DNA of 64,000 nucleotides from Noviherbaspirillum aerium (GTDB lineage Bacteria > Pseudomonadota > Gammaproteobacteria > Burkholderiales > Burkholderiaceae_D): assembly GCF_008929045.1 (NCBI RefSeq), contig NZ_VFAH01000010.1, positions 124,001 to 188,000 of the forward strand, read 5' to 3'. Shown here one piece after another: positions 17,514 to 25,394 of this stretch. A program made the position numbers and the translations under genes. The first letter of the stretch is position 1. Every line of letters begins with the position of its first letter. The notes beneath the pieces are model-generated. The model saw nothing but the letters and a program-made list of their open reading frames with translations. It had not been told where the DNA came from and searched no databases.

Positions 17514-20156
17514 ATGGCTGCATCCGCATATTACGCACAAGTACAGCAACTCTACGTAGCGTACTTTGGCCGTCCCGCCGACAAACTCGGCCTCGAGTAC
17601 TACGCAAAGCTGCTCGACGCAAACGGTGGCAACGACAAGGCAATGCTGCACGACTTCGCGAACTCCGCTGAGTCCAAGGCACTGTACAACCAGACTTCCC
17701 TGTCTGCCAAGGTTGCTTCGATGTACGTGACCCTGTTCGGCCGTGAAGGCGACATCGCTGGTATCACTTACTGGGCATCCGAAGTTCAGGCTGGCAAGGT
17801 TCTGCTGTCCGAAGTTGCTGCTGCTATCGCTTTCAACGCACAAGCTGCTGACAAGGCTGCTTTCTCCGCCAAGCTGGCTGCTGCTGACGCGTTCACAGCA
17901 AAGATCGACACAACAGCTGAGCTGGTTGCTTATGAAACCAACCCGTCGGTTGGCCGTACATGGCTGTCTTCCGTCAAAGACGAGACAACCAAGACTTCCG
18001 CTGCTGCAACTATCGACGCAACTCTGACTGCAGCTGTTACCGGCACAAACACAACTGCTGGCCAGACTTTCACTCTTACAGTCGGTGTTGACACAATCAA
18101 CGGCACAAGCGGCAACGACACCATCAATGCTTTCGCCTCGGGCGTTACATCGACTGGCGCAAATGGCACAACTCTGGGCGCAAACGACACAGTCGACGGT
18201 GGTGACGGTACAGATACACTGAACATCGAAGTTCTGTCTGCGGCTGCTGACGCTGCAGCAAACGGTGTTGCTCGTAACACAGTGATCCAAGGCACTATCA
18301 AGAACGTTGAACGTGTTTTCGTCACTAACGCTGCCGACCTCGCTGCAGACCTGGATGTCACAACACTGGGTACTGCTGGTGAAGTTTGGAACGTTACAAG
18401 CGCCAAGAACGCAACTAAGGTTACTGGCCAACTGGTTGGTTTCAAGAACGTCAACGACGCAAACGTTTCCGTCACTTACGGTGCTACACAAGCTACTGGC
18501 TTGGTTGCTCTGGACAACTCCGCAGCAGCAACTGGCCTTACCCTGACCGGCGCAGCTCTGGAAACTGTAACTGTTCAAGGTTCCGTCAAAGCAGCAAACG
18601 CAACAACGGCTGGTACAGTGAACCTTATTGATGGTACCAATGCAGACACGATCAAGACACTGAATCTGAATCTGACAACTGCTGCTATCGTCAATGTTGA
18701 TGGTCTGGATGCACTGACAACTGTCAATGCAGGTTCTTCGACTGGTGGCATTACTTTGACACCGACAGCAGCAGCTACTCCGGCAACAACACTGAAGTCC
18801 ATCACTACTGGTTCCGGTGCTGATACAGTTGCACTCCGTACAACAACTTCGGCAACTGTTGCCGCTACCGTGTCTACAGGTGCTGGCAATGACAAGATCA
18901 CTGTCTCCACAACAGGTGCTGGTACAACAACTGTTGACGCAGGTGATGGTAACGACGAAATCACTTTCACACGCGCTCTGAATGTCAAGGATGTGGTTGA
19001 CGGCGGTACTGGCACAGATACCCTGTCCATCATTGGCACAAGCCTGATCGCTGAAGATTACGAAGTTATCAAAGCAGTTGTTAAAGGCTCTGACATTCTG
19101 AAGTTCTCCCAAGCAATGGTTGGTGCAGATGCTTCGAAACTCGCTCAGTTCCAAGGCTTCTCGGTTACAACAGATGTAAGCTCGATCACTAAACTGGCTG
19201 ATGCTCAGACTGTTGAAACAATCGGTGACGTAACTCTGTCGACGGCAGGCTATGTTGCTAAGGGTGCTGGTACTCCTGCCGCTACTGCAACAACCTACGC
19301 TGGCACACTGAACGTGACTGCTTCCGGTGGCGTGTTGGATACTGATGCGAATACCGCTGGCAATCAGACAGACAACGTAGTTGTTACAGCAAGCGCAGCA
19401 AACGTGAACATGACTGTCAAGGCAACTGCAGCAACGGCTGCTGCTGCTGGTACAGCATCGTTCGCATCGCTGACAGGTGATGTGCAGACTGCAACTGTCA
19501 ACCTCGTCAACAGCGTTAATGCAGCTACAACAGCGAAAGCAACCGCTGACGTGCTCGCTAACTTCACACTGTCGACTGCGACTACACAAGACGCTAACAG
19601 CAACTACTTCACAGCACTGGGCAACCTGACTTCGCTGACTTTGACCGGCAACGGTGCAGCAACTATCAGCGCAGGCGCAGGCTCGAAGCTGGCAACAATC
19701 GATGCTTCCGGTATGACTGGCGTTGCAACTTACGACGCAACTAAGCAAGTTGGTGGCCTGACATTCACTGGTGCAACAGCTACTGCTGAAACCATCAAAC
19801 TGGGTGGTGGTAAGGATCTCGTAACCACATCGTCCACCTATGACAAGATGGACACAATCACTGGCCTGACACTGGTTAAAGCAGCAGACGGCACACTGGA
19901 CACAACTAAGTCCGATGATGCATCGATTGGCGGTGTGACTAACTTCGCTAAGACAACCGTTACAGGTTCCACTCTTGGCTTGGCGCTCATCGACGCAGCT
20001 TCCAAGGCTGGTGACAGCTTGGTGTTCCAATACGGCGGCGATACATATGTGTTCGTTGACGCAACTGGTGCTGGCACACTGCAAGACGGTGACGTAGTTG
20101 TGAAGCTGACAGGTACAGTTGATCTGGACCTGCTGGTCTCCGCTCTGAATGCTTAA
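17514..20156 (+). CDS. S-layer-like exoprotein with N-terminal DUF4214 repeats, probably type I secreted
   Basis: 880 aa without an N-terminal signal peptide. Two DUF4214 units occupy about residues 5-130 (YVAYFGRPADKLGLEYYAKLL, YVTLFGREGDIAGITYWASEV). The remainder is a long Ala/Thr/Asp-rich, Cys-free beta region with Ca-binding-like NGTSGNDTINAF, GGDGTDTLNI, GAGNDKITV and GGTGTDTLSI blocks, and it ends in FQYGGDTYVFVDATG...VVVKLTG, the kind of C-terminus used by RsaA-type S-layer proteins exported by type I systems. Codon use is unlike its neighbours (many ACA, GCA, GTT), as expected of a very highly expressed gene. A strong Shine-Dalgarno, CRP-type promoter and terminator support expression. 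The exporter is not in the window. Confidence 0.78.
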   Translation: MAASAYYAQVQQLYVAYFGRPADKLGLEYYAKLLDANGGNDKAMLHDFANSAESKALYNQTSLSAKVASMYVTLFGREGDIAGITYWASEVQAGKVLLSEVAAAIAFNAQAADKAAFSAKLAAADAFTAKIDTTAELVAYETNPSVGRTWLSSVKDETTKTSAAATIDATLTAAVTGTNTTAGQTFTLTVGVDTINGTSGNDTINAFASGVTSTGANGTTLGANDTVDGGDGTDTLNIEVLSAAADAAANGVARNTVIQGTIKNVERVFVTNAADLAADLDVTTLGTAGEVWNVTSAKNATKVTGQLVGFKNVNDANVSVTYGATQATGLVALDNSAAATGLTLTGAALETVTVQGSVKAANATTAGTVNLIDGTNADTIKTLNLNLTTAAIVNVDGLDALTTVNAGSSTGGITLTPTAAATPATTLKSITTGSGADTVALRTTTSATVAATVSTGAGNDKITVSTTGAGTTTVDAGDGNDEITFTRALNVKDVVDGGTGTDTLSIIGTSLIAEDYEVIKAVVKGSDILKFSQAMVGADASKLAQFQGFSVTTDVSSITKLADAQTVETIGDVTLSTAGYVAKGAGTPAATATTYAGTLNVTASGGVLDTDANTAGNQTDNVVVTASAANVNMTVKATAATAAAAGTASFASLTGDVQTATVNLVNSVNAATTAKATADVLANFTLSTATTQDANSNYFTALGNLTSLTLTGNGAATISAGAGSKLATIDASGMTGVATYDATKQVGGLTFTGATATAETIKLGGGKDLVTTSSTYDKMDTITGLTLVKAADGTLDTTKSDDASIGGVTNFAKTTVTGSTLGLALIDAASKAGDSLVFQYGGDTYVFVDATGAGTLQDGDVVVKLTGTVDLDLLVSALNA

Positions 20157-20216
20157 TTAGCAATCGAGTAAGAAAAGCAAGTTAAGCGGTTAGCAGAACA
20201 TCGCTGACTGTTTGAA

Positions 20217-20247
20217 GGGCCAAGGCCTAAAAAACCTTGGCCCTTTT
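20217..20247 (+). terminator. Intrinsic terminator of the S-layer gene
   Basis: GGGCCAAGG and CCTTGGCCC form a perfect 9-bp stem followed by TTTT, 60 bases after the stop codon. Confidence 0.85.
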
Positions 20248-20477
20248 ATGCATCACCATATTGCCATTGCAGTAACGTATAGCAGGAACGTCATTCCAAG
20301 CTGATATCGGAAGTATCAAACAAGCATGACGAAGCGGCATAGGAAGCCAAGAACCGATGCCTGAGCAGTGAAAAGCCTTGAAGAATTCGAGTGCCAGCAT
20401 GAGCTGGTAGAGAAGAACAGAGAACTACAGTCGCGGCATTGCAACGCGATGAGGGAGCAACCGACTGCACTAAAACA

Positions 20478-20539
20478 ATGCCCTAGGAAGGCCAGCGGTA
20501 ACTTGATAGCCGAGGTATGAAAATACCTCGGTTTTTTTT
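20478..20539 (+). ncRNA. Candidate small RNA/attenuator of the CCTAGGAAG family (copy 1)
   Basis: A TGCACT -10-like hexamer (20466-20471) is followed 10 bases later by CCTAGGAAGGCCAG (20482-20495), then a hairpin CCGAGGTAT/ATACCTCGG (20510-20531) and eight T residues. The same order recurs at five other places in the window. Confidence 0.4.
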
Positions 20540-20637
20540 CGCCTATCGTTAGCGTCGGATGATTTTCCCCGAACCAGGGAGATTGGAAAGTTGCAAGAAA
20601 TCAAGCTATTCCTGAGCAACCGTCCTAGACTTAAAAC

Positions 20638-20698
20638 CAGACCCCCAGGAAGGTCAGTCATTCTTATAGCCGAGGTGCGCAAGCCCCTCGGCGTTTTT
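20638..20698 (+). ncRNA. Candidate small RNA/attenuator of the CCTAGGAAG family (copy 2)
   Basis: TAGACT (20626-20631), a 12-base gap, CCCAGGAAGGTCAG, then a GCCGAGG (20669-20675)/CCTCGGC (20686-20692) hairpin and a T-run. It lies about 155 bases upstream of the first WYL-like gene. An RNA of about 60 nt ending at the T-run would result. Confidence 0.45.
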
Positions 20699-20784
20699 CT
20701 GCGGTAGGAAGAAAGCAGGAGCTTGGTTGCCAACTATTGCAAGGCAGAAGCCACACAACCCAGTGTGCGGTCGGTTCACATAGA

Positions 20785-20835
20785 TATGGGATTGGCACCT
20801 ACCATTGGTTACAGGAAACTGTGCCAACCAGGTAG
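20785..20835 (+). promoter_or_regulatory. TATGGGA-type promoter and nested inverted repeats before the first WYL-like gene
   Basis: TATGGGAT (20785-20792) runs directly into a -35-like TTGGCA (20792-20797), with GAAACT 17 bases later. Overlapping it are nested complementary segments: CTACC (20799)/GGTAG (20831), TTGG/CCAA and ACAG/CTGT around a GAAA loop; TTGGCAC (20792) could instead pair with GTGCCAA (20821). If transcription starts near 20827 these are DNA palindromes rather than a leader RNA. AAGGAA 8 bases before the ATG is the ribosome site. Confidence 0.45.
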
Positions 20836-20852
20836 CCAAGGAATCGCTAACC

Positions 20853-21080
20853 ATGTCGAGCATCATCGAACAAGCCATCGCAGCAAAGCATAAACTGAAG
20901 CTTCACTACATCGGATACAGCCGCACCGTCGAACCCTATGCCTTCGGCTTACGCCCCGACGGTCTGCCTTTACTGCTGTGCTTCCAGACCGAAGTGCAAG
21001 GGAGCGTACGAACCCCCAACAACTGGCTGCTGGTGCGCCCGCATGAGCAGGTGACGATACTGAGTTCAGAAACACAATAA
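20853..21080 (+). CDS. Small WYL-like protein, copy I (C-terminally truncated)
   Basis: 75 aa; the paralogues at 33088, 40959 and 41649 have 97 aa. The core IEQAIAAKHKLKLHYIGY-SRTVEPYAFG-PDGLPLLLCFQTE resembles a minimal WYL domain (AI..g..L.i.Y....R.VEP...G....G...L.cfQ), a ligand/nucleic-acid-sensing fold, here without a DNA-binding domain. After VTI the sequence switches to SSETQ, because a deletion has joined it to the promoter region of the next gene, removing the conserved YIRNHPAFHTVL ending. It probably no longer folds as its paralogues do. Function unknown; WYL kinship is a pattern judgement. Confidence 0.6.
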   Translation: MSSIIEQAIAAKHKLKLHYIGYSRTVEPYAFGLRPDGLPLLLCFQTEVQGSVRTPNNWLLVRPHEQVTILSSETQ

Positions 21081-21090
21081 AGCAAAACGA

Positions 21091-21114
21091 TTGTTCTCAG
21101 GGAGACAGGAACAA
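21091..21114 (+). promoter_or_regulatory. Start-codon hairpin before the Cys-tail gene, copy I
   Basis: TTGTTC (21091-21096) can pair with GAACAA (21109-21114), whose last A is the A of the AUG; the loop holds the Shine-Dalgarno GGGAG. The same hairpin precedes the copies at 33524 and 42094, and a changed but still paired version (TTGTC/GACAA) precedes the copy at 57029. Confidence 0.5.
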
Positions 21115-21521
21115 TGACAGATGCATGGCATGAGACACAGCAGGCAATACGGGCATTGCGGAAAAGCGAAGACATACGGACTAGGTTAATCGAAGCCTAC
21201 CGGGCGCTGGTCAAGGTAAGAGGAAAAGACCTGCCAGGCGAAGTGCGGCAGGACCATAAATGGCTTATTGGCGGGATTGATATGCGATCGACTGAGCGCC
21301 TCGGTTCCGAAGTCCGCGATAAAGTAATGACTATGACCCCTGCCCAGTTAAGCGAGGCGGTGCATCGCATCGTGACGCTGTATGACGCCTTGCGGGCGTA
21401 TCAGCCAGTCGTACTACCCACACGGCAGAAGCAGGCGGCATGCCGGACGGTGTTGCGCATGGAAGGGCGAGCAGAAGACTCGGCGGCCTGCGTGGACTGC
21501 ACTCAATGCCGACTATTCTGA
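21114..21521 (+). CDS. Cys-tail family protein, copy I (unknown function)
   Basis: 135 aa, all-helical in appearance. Begins MTDAWHETQQAIRALRK, has conserved LIEAYRALVKVRGKDLPGEVRQDHKWLIGGID and QLSEAVHRIVTLYDALRAYQP blocks, and ends in a short Cys-rich tail CVDCTQCRLF that could bind metal. Close paralogues lie at 33524, 42094 and (without the tail) 57029. I recognise no described family. The preceding deletion has brought it to 33 bases from the truncated WYL-like gene, and it overlaps the pseudo-receiver gene by 16 bases, so the three form one compact unit. Confidence 0.7.
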   Translation: MTDAWHETQQAIRALRKSEDIRTRLIEAYRALVKVRGKDLPGEVRQDHKWLIGGIDMRSTERLGSEVRDKVMTMTPAQLSEAVHRIVTLYDALRAYQPVVLPTRQKQAACRTVLRMEGRAEDSAACVDCTQCRLF

Positions 21522-21940
21522 CCAATCAAGGAAACCATAAGAAGCTGCTCATCGCGGTACGGGAAACGGACATACAGCTCACAGAGTCCTTTCTTGAGGG
21601 CGGTTACCAACTCGTCTATTGCCATACTCTGGACGCGGCAAAGATGGCGCTAGAAGACGGCGTAGACATCGTCGTGGCTGGGGTTCACTTTGATGGTGGA
21701 GCTGTATTTGAACTCCTACGTTATGTCCGCATGAATGTAGCCTTCGGCAAACTCCCGTTCTTCGTGTTACTCGACACCAGCGAGCGATATAACTATTCGC
21801 CGGCAATCATTCATGGATTAAAGACCGCTGCTAAGGCGCTAGGCGCAACGGCCTTGACTGACCTTGGTGCATTGGTTGAGAAGTTTGGCAGGGAGGAGGC
21901 AATTGCGATCCTCCGTCGAGGTATCCTCGATACTCTCTAG
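21506..21940 (+). CDS. Pseudo-receiver protein, copy I
   Basis: 144 aa starting at ATG 21506 inside the end of the Cys-tail gene. The order of predicted strands and helices (KKLLIAVRETD, YQLVYCHTLDAAKMALEDG, DIVVAGVHFDGGAVFELLRYVR, LPFFVLLDTS, AAKALGATALTDLGALVEKF) follows a response-regulator receiver domain, but the phosphoacceptor Asp is replaced by Gly (VAGVHFD) and the acidic pair is lost, so phosphorylation is unlikely. It has no output domain. Paralogues are at 33934 (frameshifted) and 55554. It may act as a protein-protein module with its two neighbours; this is inference. Confidence 0.65.
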   Translation: MPTILTNQGNHKKLLIAVRETDIQLTESFLEGGYQLVYCHTLDAAKMALEDGVDIVVAGVHFDGGAVFELLRYVRMNVAFGKLPFFVLLDTSERYNYSPAIIHGLKTAAKALGATALTDLGALVEKFGREEAIAILRRGILDTL

Positions 21941-22526
21941 CTCAGCTTGCTGTACATGAACACTTCCCATGAATTTTTTTAATTTTTCGATTCTTCATCC
22001 ATACGCGGTACCCACTAGGTGGGGTTAGCCATGCTCACTACCAATGACAAAGGTAGCCTGGAGGTCAGAAAAAGTTGCTGGGGTAGGGGGGCTTCTATTT
22101 TCACGAATACTTAAATCGAACGTCATCAGTCTTGTGCTACTTGCGTATCATTCCTTAACTCCATGAGCCTGCAGTACGAACACCGGTTTGCCCAATGCCG
22201 AACCGTGTGAGTAGATAGAATCTAGGATTTCAACCTCACGCGCGCGCAATAGTTGTAACGTCCTCAACCTCTGTTTGGCAAGGGTGGTATTTGCCTGTGA
22301 CGTCACTTCTCCAAACGTCGTCTGCCATTACTAGGTTCTGCATAGCCATCAAGTCCGAATAGAGATCAGGCATCGGGTACGGCTTGCCGAACCTCCGTTA
22401 CTTTTTACTTCTTTACTTCTTCATCTCTTTGTATCTTCATCTCTTTATGTCTCAAAACTGGCGCAAACCCTTGTCAGATAAGGGCTAAGGCCAAGTTGAA
22501 TACTGTTGGACAGTGTGCCAATAAGG
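21941..22526. other. Gene-free stretch at the left side of the putative island
   Basis: No credible gene is seen on either strand. Composition drops in GC compared with the flanks. Bases 22400-22452 hold irregular direct repeats built on CTTCATCTCTTT and ACTTCTTT. The left end of the island probably lies in this stretch, but no matching direct repeat was found at the right end. Confidence 0.4.
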
Positions 22527-23684
22527 TCATAGATCTCTAAGCGCCTCTTCCCATGCCTCTACCATACGAAATTGCTCAGCCATTCCCTCTCCCGTATCAC
22601 GGTCATGAGCCCTATATTTCAACCGCAGAACGCTCATTGCAATAGCATCCTCTTCGTCTTCATAACAAACGTACCGGAATAAGTAGCCCTCTGCTAACAG
22701 GAACCGCCCGTCGTCTTTCGCGAAAACGTTCTCGATACCATAGCTTGTCTCGTACTCTTCCTTGGCAATTGCATTGATTCTTTTGTAAAGGGCTGGCTCC
22801 AGGTTATCGCGAGCTGAGGGATTACATACGTAGAGGGGATAAAGAATTTTAGCCCGTTCATGTTGCACTGGGTCGCAGTCCCAAACTTGGATTACCTCAT
22901 AAAGAAAGCCAAGTAATCTCAATTGACCGAAGGCATGAAGAAAACGCATGTGGCGTTTGTCTTCATCTTTAACATAGTGCAATGCTTCCTTCCCGAAGCA
23001 AGGTGAGAGATATTCACCGTCTCTTCTTACCTGCTTAATTAGAAGATCTGTATCACCCACCTCATGGAGTGCTGGAAGGTTGTAACTTTCCATTGGGACC
23101 CACTCAGCACGCCAAATGTCTGGATCTATCCCGCCGTAAAGGCCAATGTCCTGCGCCTTGTACAAGGAAAGGAGAAGAGCAATAGCATCAAGTCGTGCTG
23201 TAGGTGGGCTTATTCCGGAACGGATTTTTGGTTTGATAAGCGTAAGCAGCCGCTTAAGAGGTGGCCCCTTCGTACCAAGACCATCAATCAGGCTATTGGG
23301 CAAATTAAATATTTCTTGCTTCTGTTTGCGCACTATCCATTTATGGCCGCCAGTACGTGGTTGAGAGTTTTCCGCAGCATCGCGCCCGCTTTCGGGATCT
23401 GGTACCAAGGCGTCTATTGCTATGTTGGCACGCGGCTTGTATCGCTCAATATAGTTGCGTTCACAAAGCCATAAGCACGCTTTTTGAGCTTGGCTCCGAG
23501 TAATTCCCAGCCTTGTAGAAAAGGAATGCTCTGCCCATGCTGTGCTATTGTAGATTCCAGCTCCTCTGCACAGGATGAGATAGCCACCGAGCTCGTTCGG
23601 CCCAGCGCCGTCGGTGAGCATTCTTCGAATATCTTCGGCCGAGACGGAGAAGAACTCTCCACCGCTTTTCTTCTTGTCTTCCAT
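22527..23684 (-). CDS. Hypothetical protein with winged-helix-like N-terminus (island gene)
   Basis: 385 aa; ATG at 23684 with AGGAG upstream. Residues about 15-90 (DIRRMLTDGAGPNELGGYLILCRGAG, then a helical LGITRSQAQKACLWLCERNYIERYKP) look like a winged helix such as those of replication or partition proteins of mobile elements. The remaining part has no motif I recognise. Codon use and lower GC than the neighbours, and its place next to an integrase, suggest acquired DNA. Confidence 0.6.
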   Translation of the reverse strand: MEDKKKSGGEFFSVSAEDIRRMLTDGAGPNELGGYLILCRGAGIYNSTAWAEHSFSTRLGITRSQAQKACLWLCERNYIERYKPRANIAIDALVPDPESGRDAAENSQPRTGGHKWIVRKQKQEIFNLPNSLIDGLGTKGPPLKRLLTLIKPKIRSGISPPTARLDAIALLLSLYKAQDIGLYGGIDPDIWRAEWVPMESYNLPALHEVGDTDLLIKQVRRDGEYLSPCFGKEALHYVKDEDKRHMRFLHAFGQLRLLGFLYEVIQVWDCDPVQHERAKILYPLYVCNPSARDNLEPALYKRINAIAKEEYETSYGIENVFAKDDGRFLLAEGYLFRYVCYEDEEDAIAMSVLRLKYRAHDRDTGEGMAEQFRMVEAWEEALRDL

Positions 23685-23731
23685 TGATGCACTCCTGGCG
23701 CTCTGCCATAGATAAAATCAGGCGTTGTCCG

Positions 23732-24100
23732 CTAATGAATTCGCAAGGGAACTACCCTGTCGATTGAAGAAAATTTGAAGCCGCTCCTGTTTTGCGCTTC
23801 GGCCACGAGAACCTCACAGCAGGTTCCTTCGAGTGCCGCAATATCGGAGAACTGCGCAAACTCACACGGCAAAAGCTTTCTGCCGACAAGTCCTTCTAGC
23901 ACAGCAGATAATTCGCTCTTCGGTGTTCGTACCACCGAGGTCGTCTTGGCGAGCAGATAGCCGTGTGGAAGGGAAAAGAGGAAACGAAAACGCGGACCAT
24001 GAGCGTTCGTGTACTGCGTCACCAGGCAGAGGACCGCCGGATACAAACCCGGCACAGTGAGACCGCTTTCCGGCGGCATATTCAATTCATTGTTTGCCAT
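23732..24100 (-). CDS. Hypothetical small island protein
   Basis: 122 aa from ATG 24100. The stop of the integrase lies 4 bases upstream, so the two are probably co-transcribed. The sequence is mostly beta-like (GLYPAVLCLVTQY, FRFLFSLPHGYLLAKTT, LEGTCCEVLVAEAQNRSGFKFSSIDRVVPLRIH), compatible with an OB-type fold seen in small accessory proteins of integrating elements, but no firm family is claimed. Confidence 0.55.
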   Translation of the reverse strand: MANNELNMPPESGLTVPGLYPAVLCLVTQYTNAHGPRFRFLFSLPHGYLLAKTTSVVRTPKSELSAVLEGLVGRKLLPCEFAQFSDIAALEGTCCEVLVAEAQNRSGFKFSSIDRVVPLRIH

Positions 24101-24104
24101 GGCG

Positions 24105-25313
24105 TTAGCTCGCAGAGCGTTCCTGAACGTTGCCAGCGGCCGTGAGAAGCGCTGGCATGAAAGCGGTACCCAAGCTATTAACGGCTGCATTGGCGGCGTC
24201 CAGAAGCGTTTCTTGTGCAAGATGAGAGTAACGCTGGGTCGTCTTGACCTGCGTGTGCCCAAGAATCTTCTGCACCTCATAAAGCGAGCGTCCGGCATTG
24301 ACGAGAAAGGATGCAAAACTGTGCCGCAAGTCGTGAATACGGACGTCAGCCAAACCCGCTCTGGTACGGGCACTGTTCCAAGACCAAAATATGCTCACGA
24401 AAGGTTTGCCGGTTTTTGGATTTGCAAAGGTCCAAGGGCAGTTGGGAATGCGGGGGATTGCCCCGAGTATCCTGAGAGCCCCATCGGACAACGGCACATG
24501 CCGTGCCCTGCCAGTTTTGGTGATTGGTATTCGCCATGACTTTCGGTCAAGGTCAAAGTCTTCCCAGCGCGCATCCAGCACTTCCCGCTTTCGCGCGCCA
24601 GTAAGGATAAGCATCGGCACGATGTACTTGAGCATGGGGTTCTCCGATGCTTCCAGTTGCTCGTACAGCGTTGCAGCTTCGTCCTTGGTCAGATAACGTT
24701 CACGTTTGTTGTTCTCTTCCAGCAAGGGAAAGTCCGTAGCCGGATTGCTTTTCATGCCCGGAATATCCCAGCGAAGCGCGAGATTGAACATGTAGCGCAA
24801 GATGATCAAGAGCCGGTTGCATGAACCAGGTGCGTGAGTCTTTCGATGCTCGGTGATCAGATGAAGGATATCCTGCTTGTGGATCTCATCCATATGACGC
24901 TTGCCCCAGACCGGCTCAATATGGTTGCGCAGAAGGCCCTCATCGCATTGCCAGCTACGTTTGTAGGTCTTCACAAAGGGTAAGTAGCGGGAATGGATGA
25001 ACTCGCTGATAGTAGGCACCTGTCTGAGTATGCTTTTCTCCTCCAGCGGATCTTCACCCATGGCTATCTTGTTTCTGGCTTTACTGAGGAGGGCGCGAGC
25101 TTGGCTGAGCGTCACGTCGTTAGCATCAGCAAGCTTCATCTGACGCGTCTTGCCATGCTTGTCTTGGTAGCGGATGTAATACGTCTTTCGCCCAGTAAGA
25201 GTCACTTCACATAATAAGCCCTTTGCCTCGATATCGAAAAGGTCAACCTTTCGTTTGTCGGATGGACATATTGTGTTCTTGACGATATACGGGGTAAGGG
25301 TTATTTTGGCCAT
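24105..25313 (-). CDS. Tyrosine recombinase/integrase
   Basis: 402 aa, the size of phage and island integrases. It has an N-terminal DUF4102-like arm-binding domain (about 1-85: GLLCEVTLTGRKTYYIRYQD, LADANDVTLSQAR), a core-binding SAM-like domain (about 100-195) and a catalytic domain with all key residues: R in GARKREVLDARW, HDLRHSFASF, LGHTQVKTTQRYSHL with the nucleophile Tyr. GGAG precedes the ATG. It reads leftward with the two hypothetical genes after it. It probably integrated this island; the attachment site was not identified. Confidence 0.92.
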   Translation of the reverse strand: MAKITLTPYIVKNTICPSDKRKVDLFDIEAKGLLCEVTLTGRKTYYIRYQDKHGKTRQMKLADANDVTLSQARALLSKARNKIAMGEDPLEEKSILRQVPTISEFIHSRYLPFVKTYKRSWQCDEGLLRNHIEPVWGKRHMDEIHKQDILHLITEHRKTHAPGSCNRLLIILRYMFNLALRWDIPGMKSNPATDFPLLEENNKRERYLTKDEAATLYEQLEASENPMLKYIVPMLILTGARKREVLDARWEDFDLDRKSWRIPITKTGRARHVPLSDGALRILGAIPRIPNCPWTFANPKTGKPFVSIFWSWNSARTRAGLADVRIHDLRHSFASFLVNAGRSLYEVQKILGHTQVKTTQRYSHLAQETLLDAANAAVNSLGTAFMPALLTAAGNVQERSAS

Positions 25314-25394
25314 GATGTTTACTCCAAGGCAGCATCTTAAGTCGGCATAATTGATTCTATTAGTATCAAAACATTAGAAATAGTTCAAAGCTTT

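Larger units (their letters stand above)
20200..20540. repeat. Duplicated downstream block, copy A (other copy 28510-28870)
   Basis: From the terminator through to a second hairpin, this block is closely similar to 28510-28870 (long identical runs such as AACTACAGTCGCGGCATT and GAGGGAGCAACCGACTGCAC, with small indels). No frame is preserved between the copies, so it does not look like a conserved gene. Each copy follows an S-layer-like gene, indicating that gene plus 3' flank was duplicated. Confidence 0.75.

Noticed and set aside
17511-20084. An 857-codon open frame antisense to the S-layer gene
   Set aside because: It mirrors the sense gene exactly and gives a Cys/Ser-rich protein without any domain. 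The frame is open because the sense gene avoids TTA, CTA and TCA codons.
20390-20520. A possible 50-residue peptide in the S-layer 3' flank (starting at a GTG)
   Set aside because: The frame is broken by indels in the duplicate at 28700-28870, so it is not under coding selection.
20793-20810. Sigma-54-like TGGCAC...TTGG before WYL-like genes
   Set aside because: The distance between the GG and the downstream GC/GG pair is one base too long and the GC is not conserved.
22400-22452. Pyrimidine-rich direct repeats as a replication origin
   Set aside because: Too irregular to be iterons, and there is no recognisable initiator-binding box.
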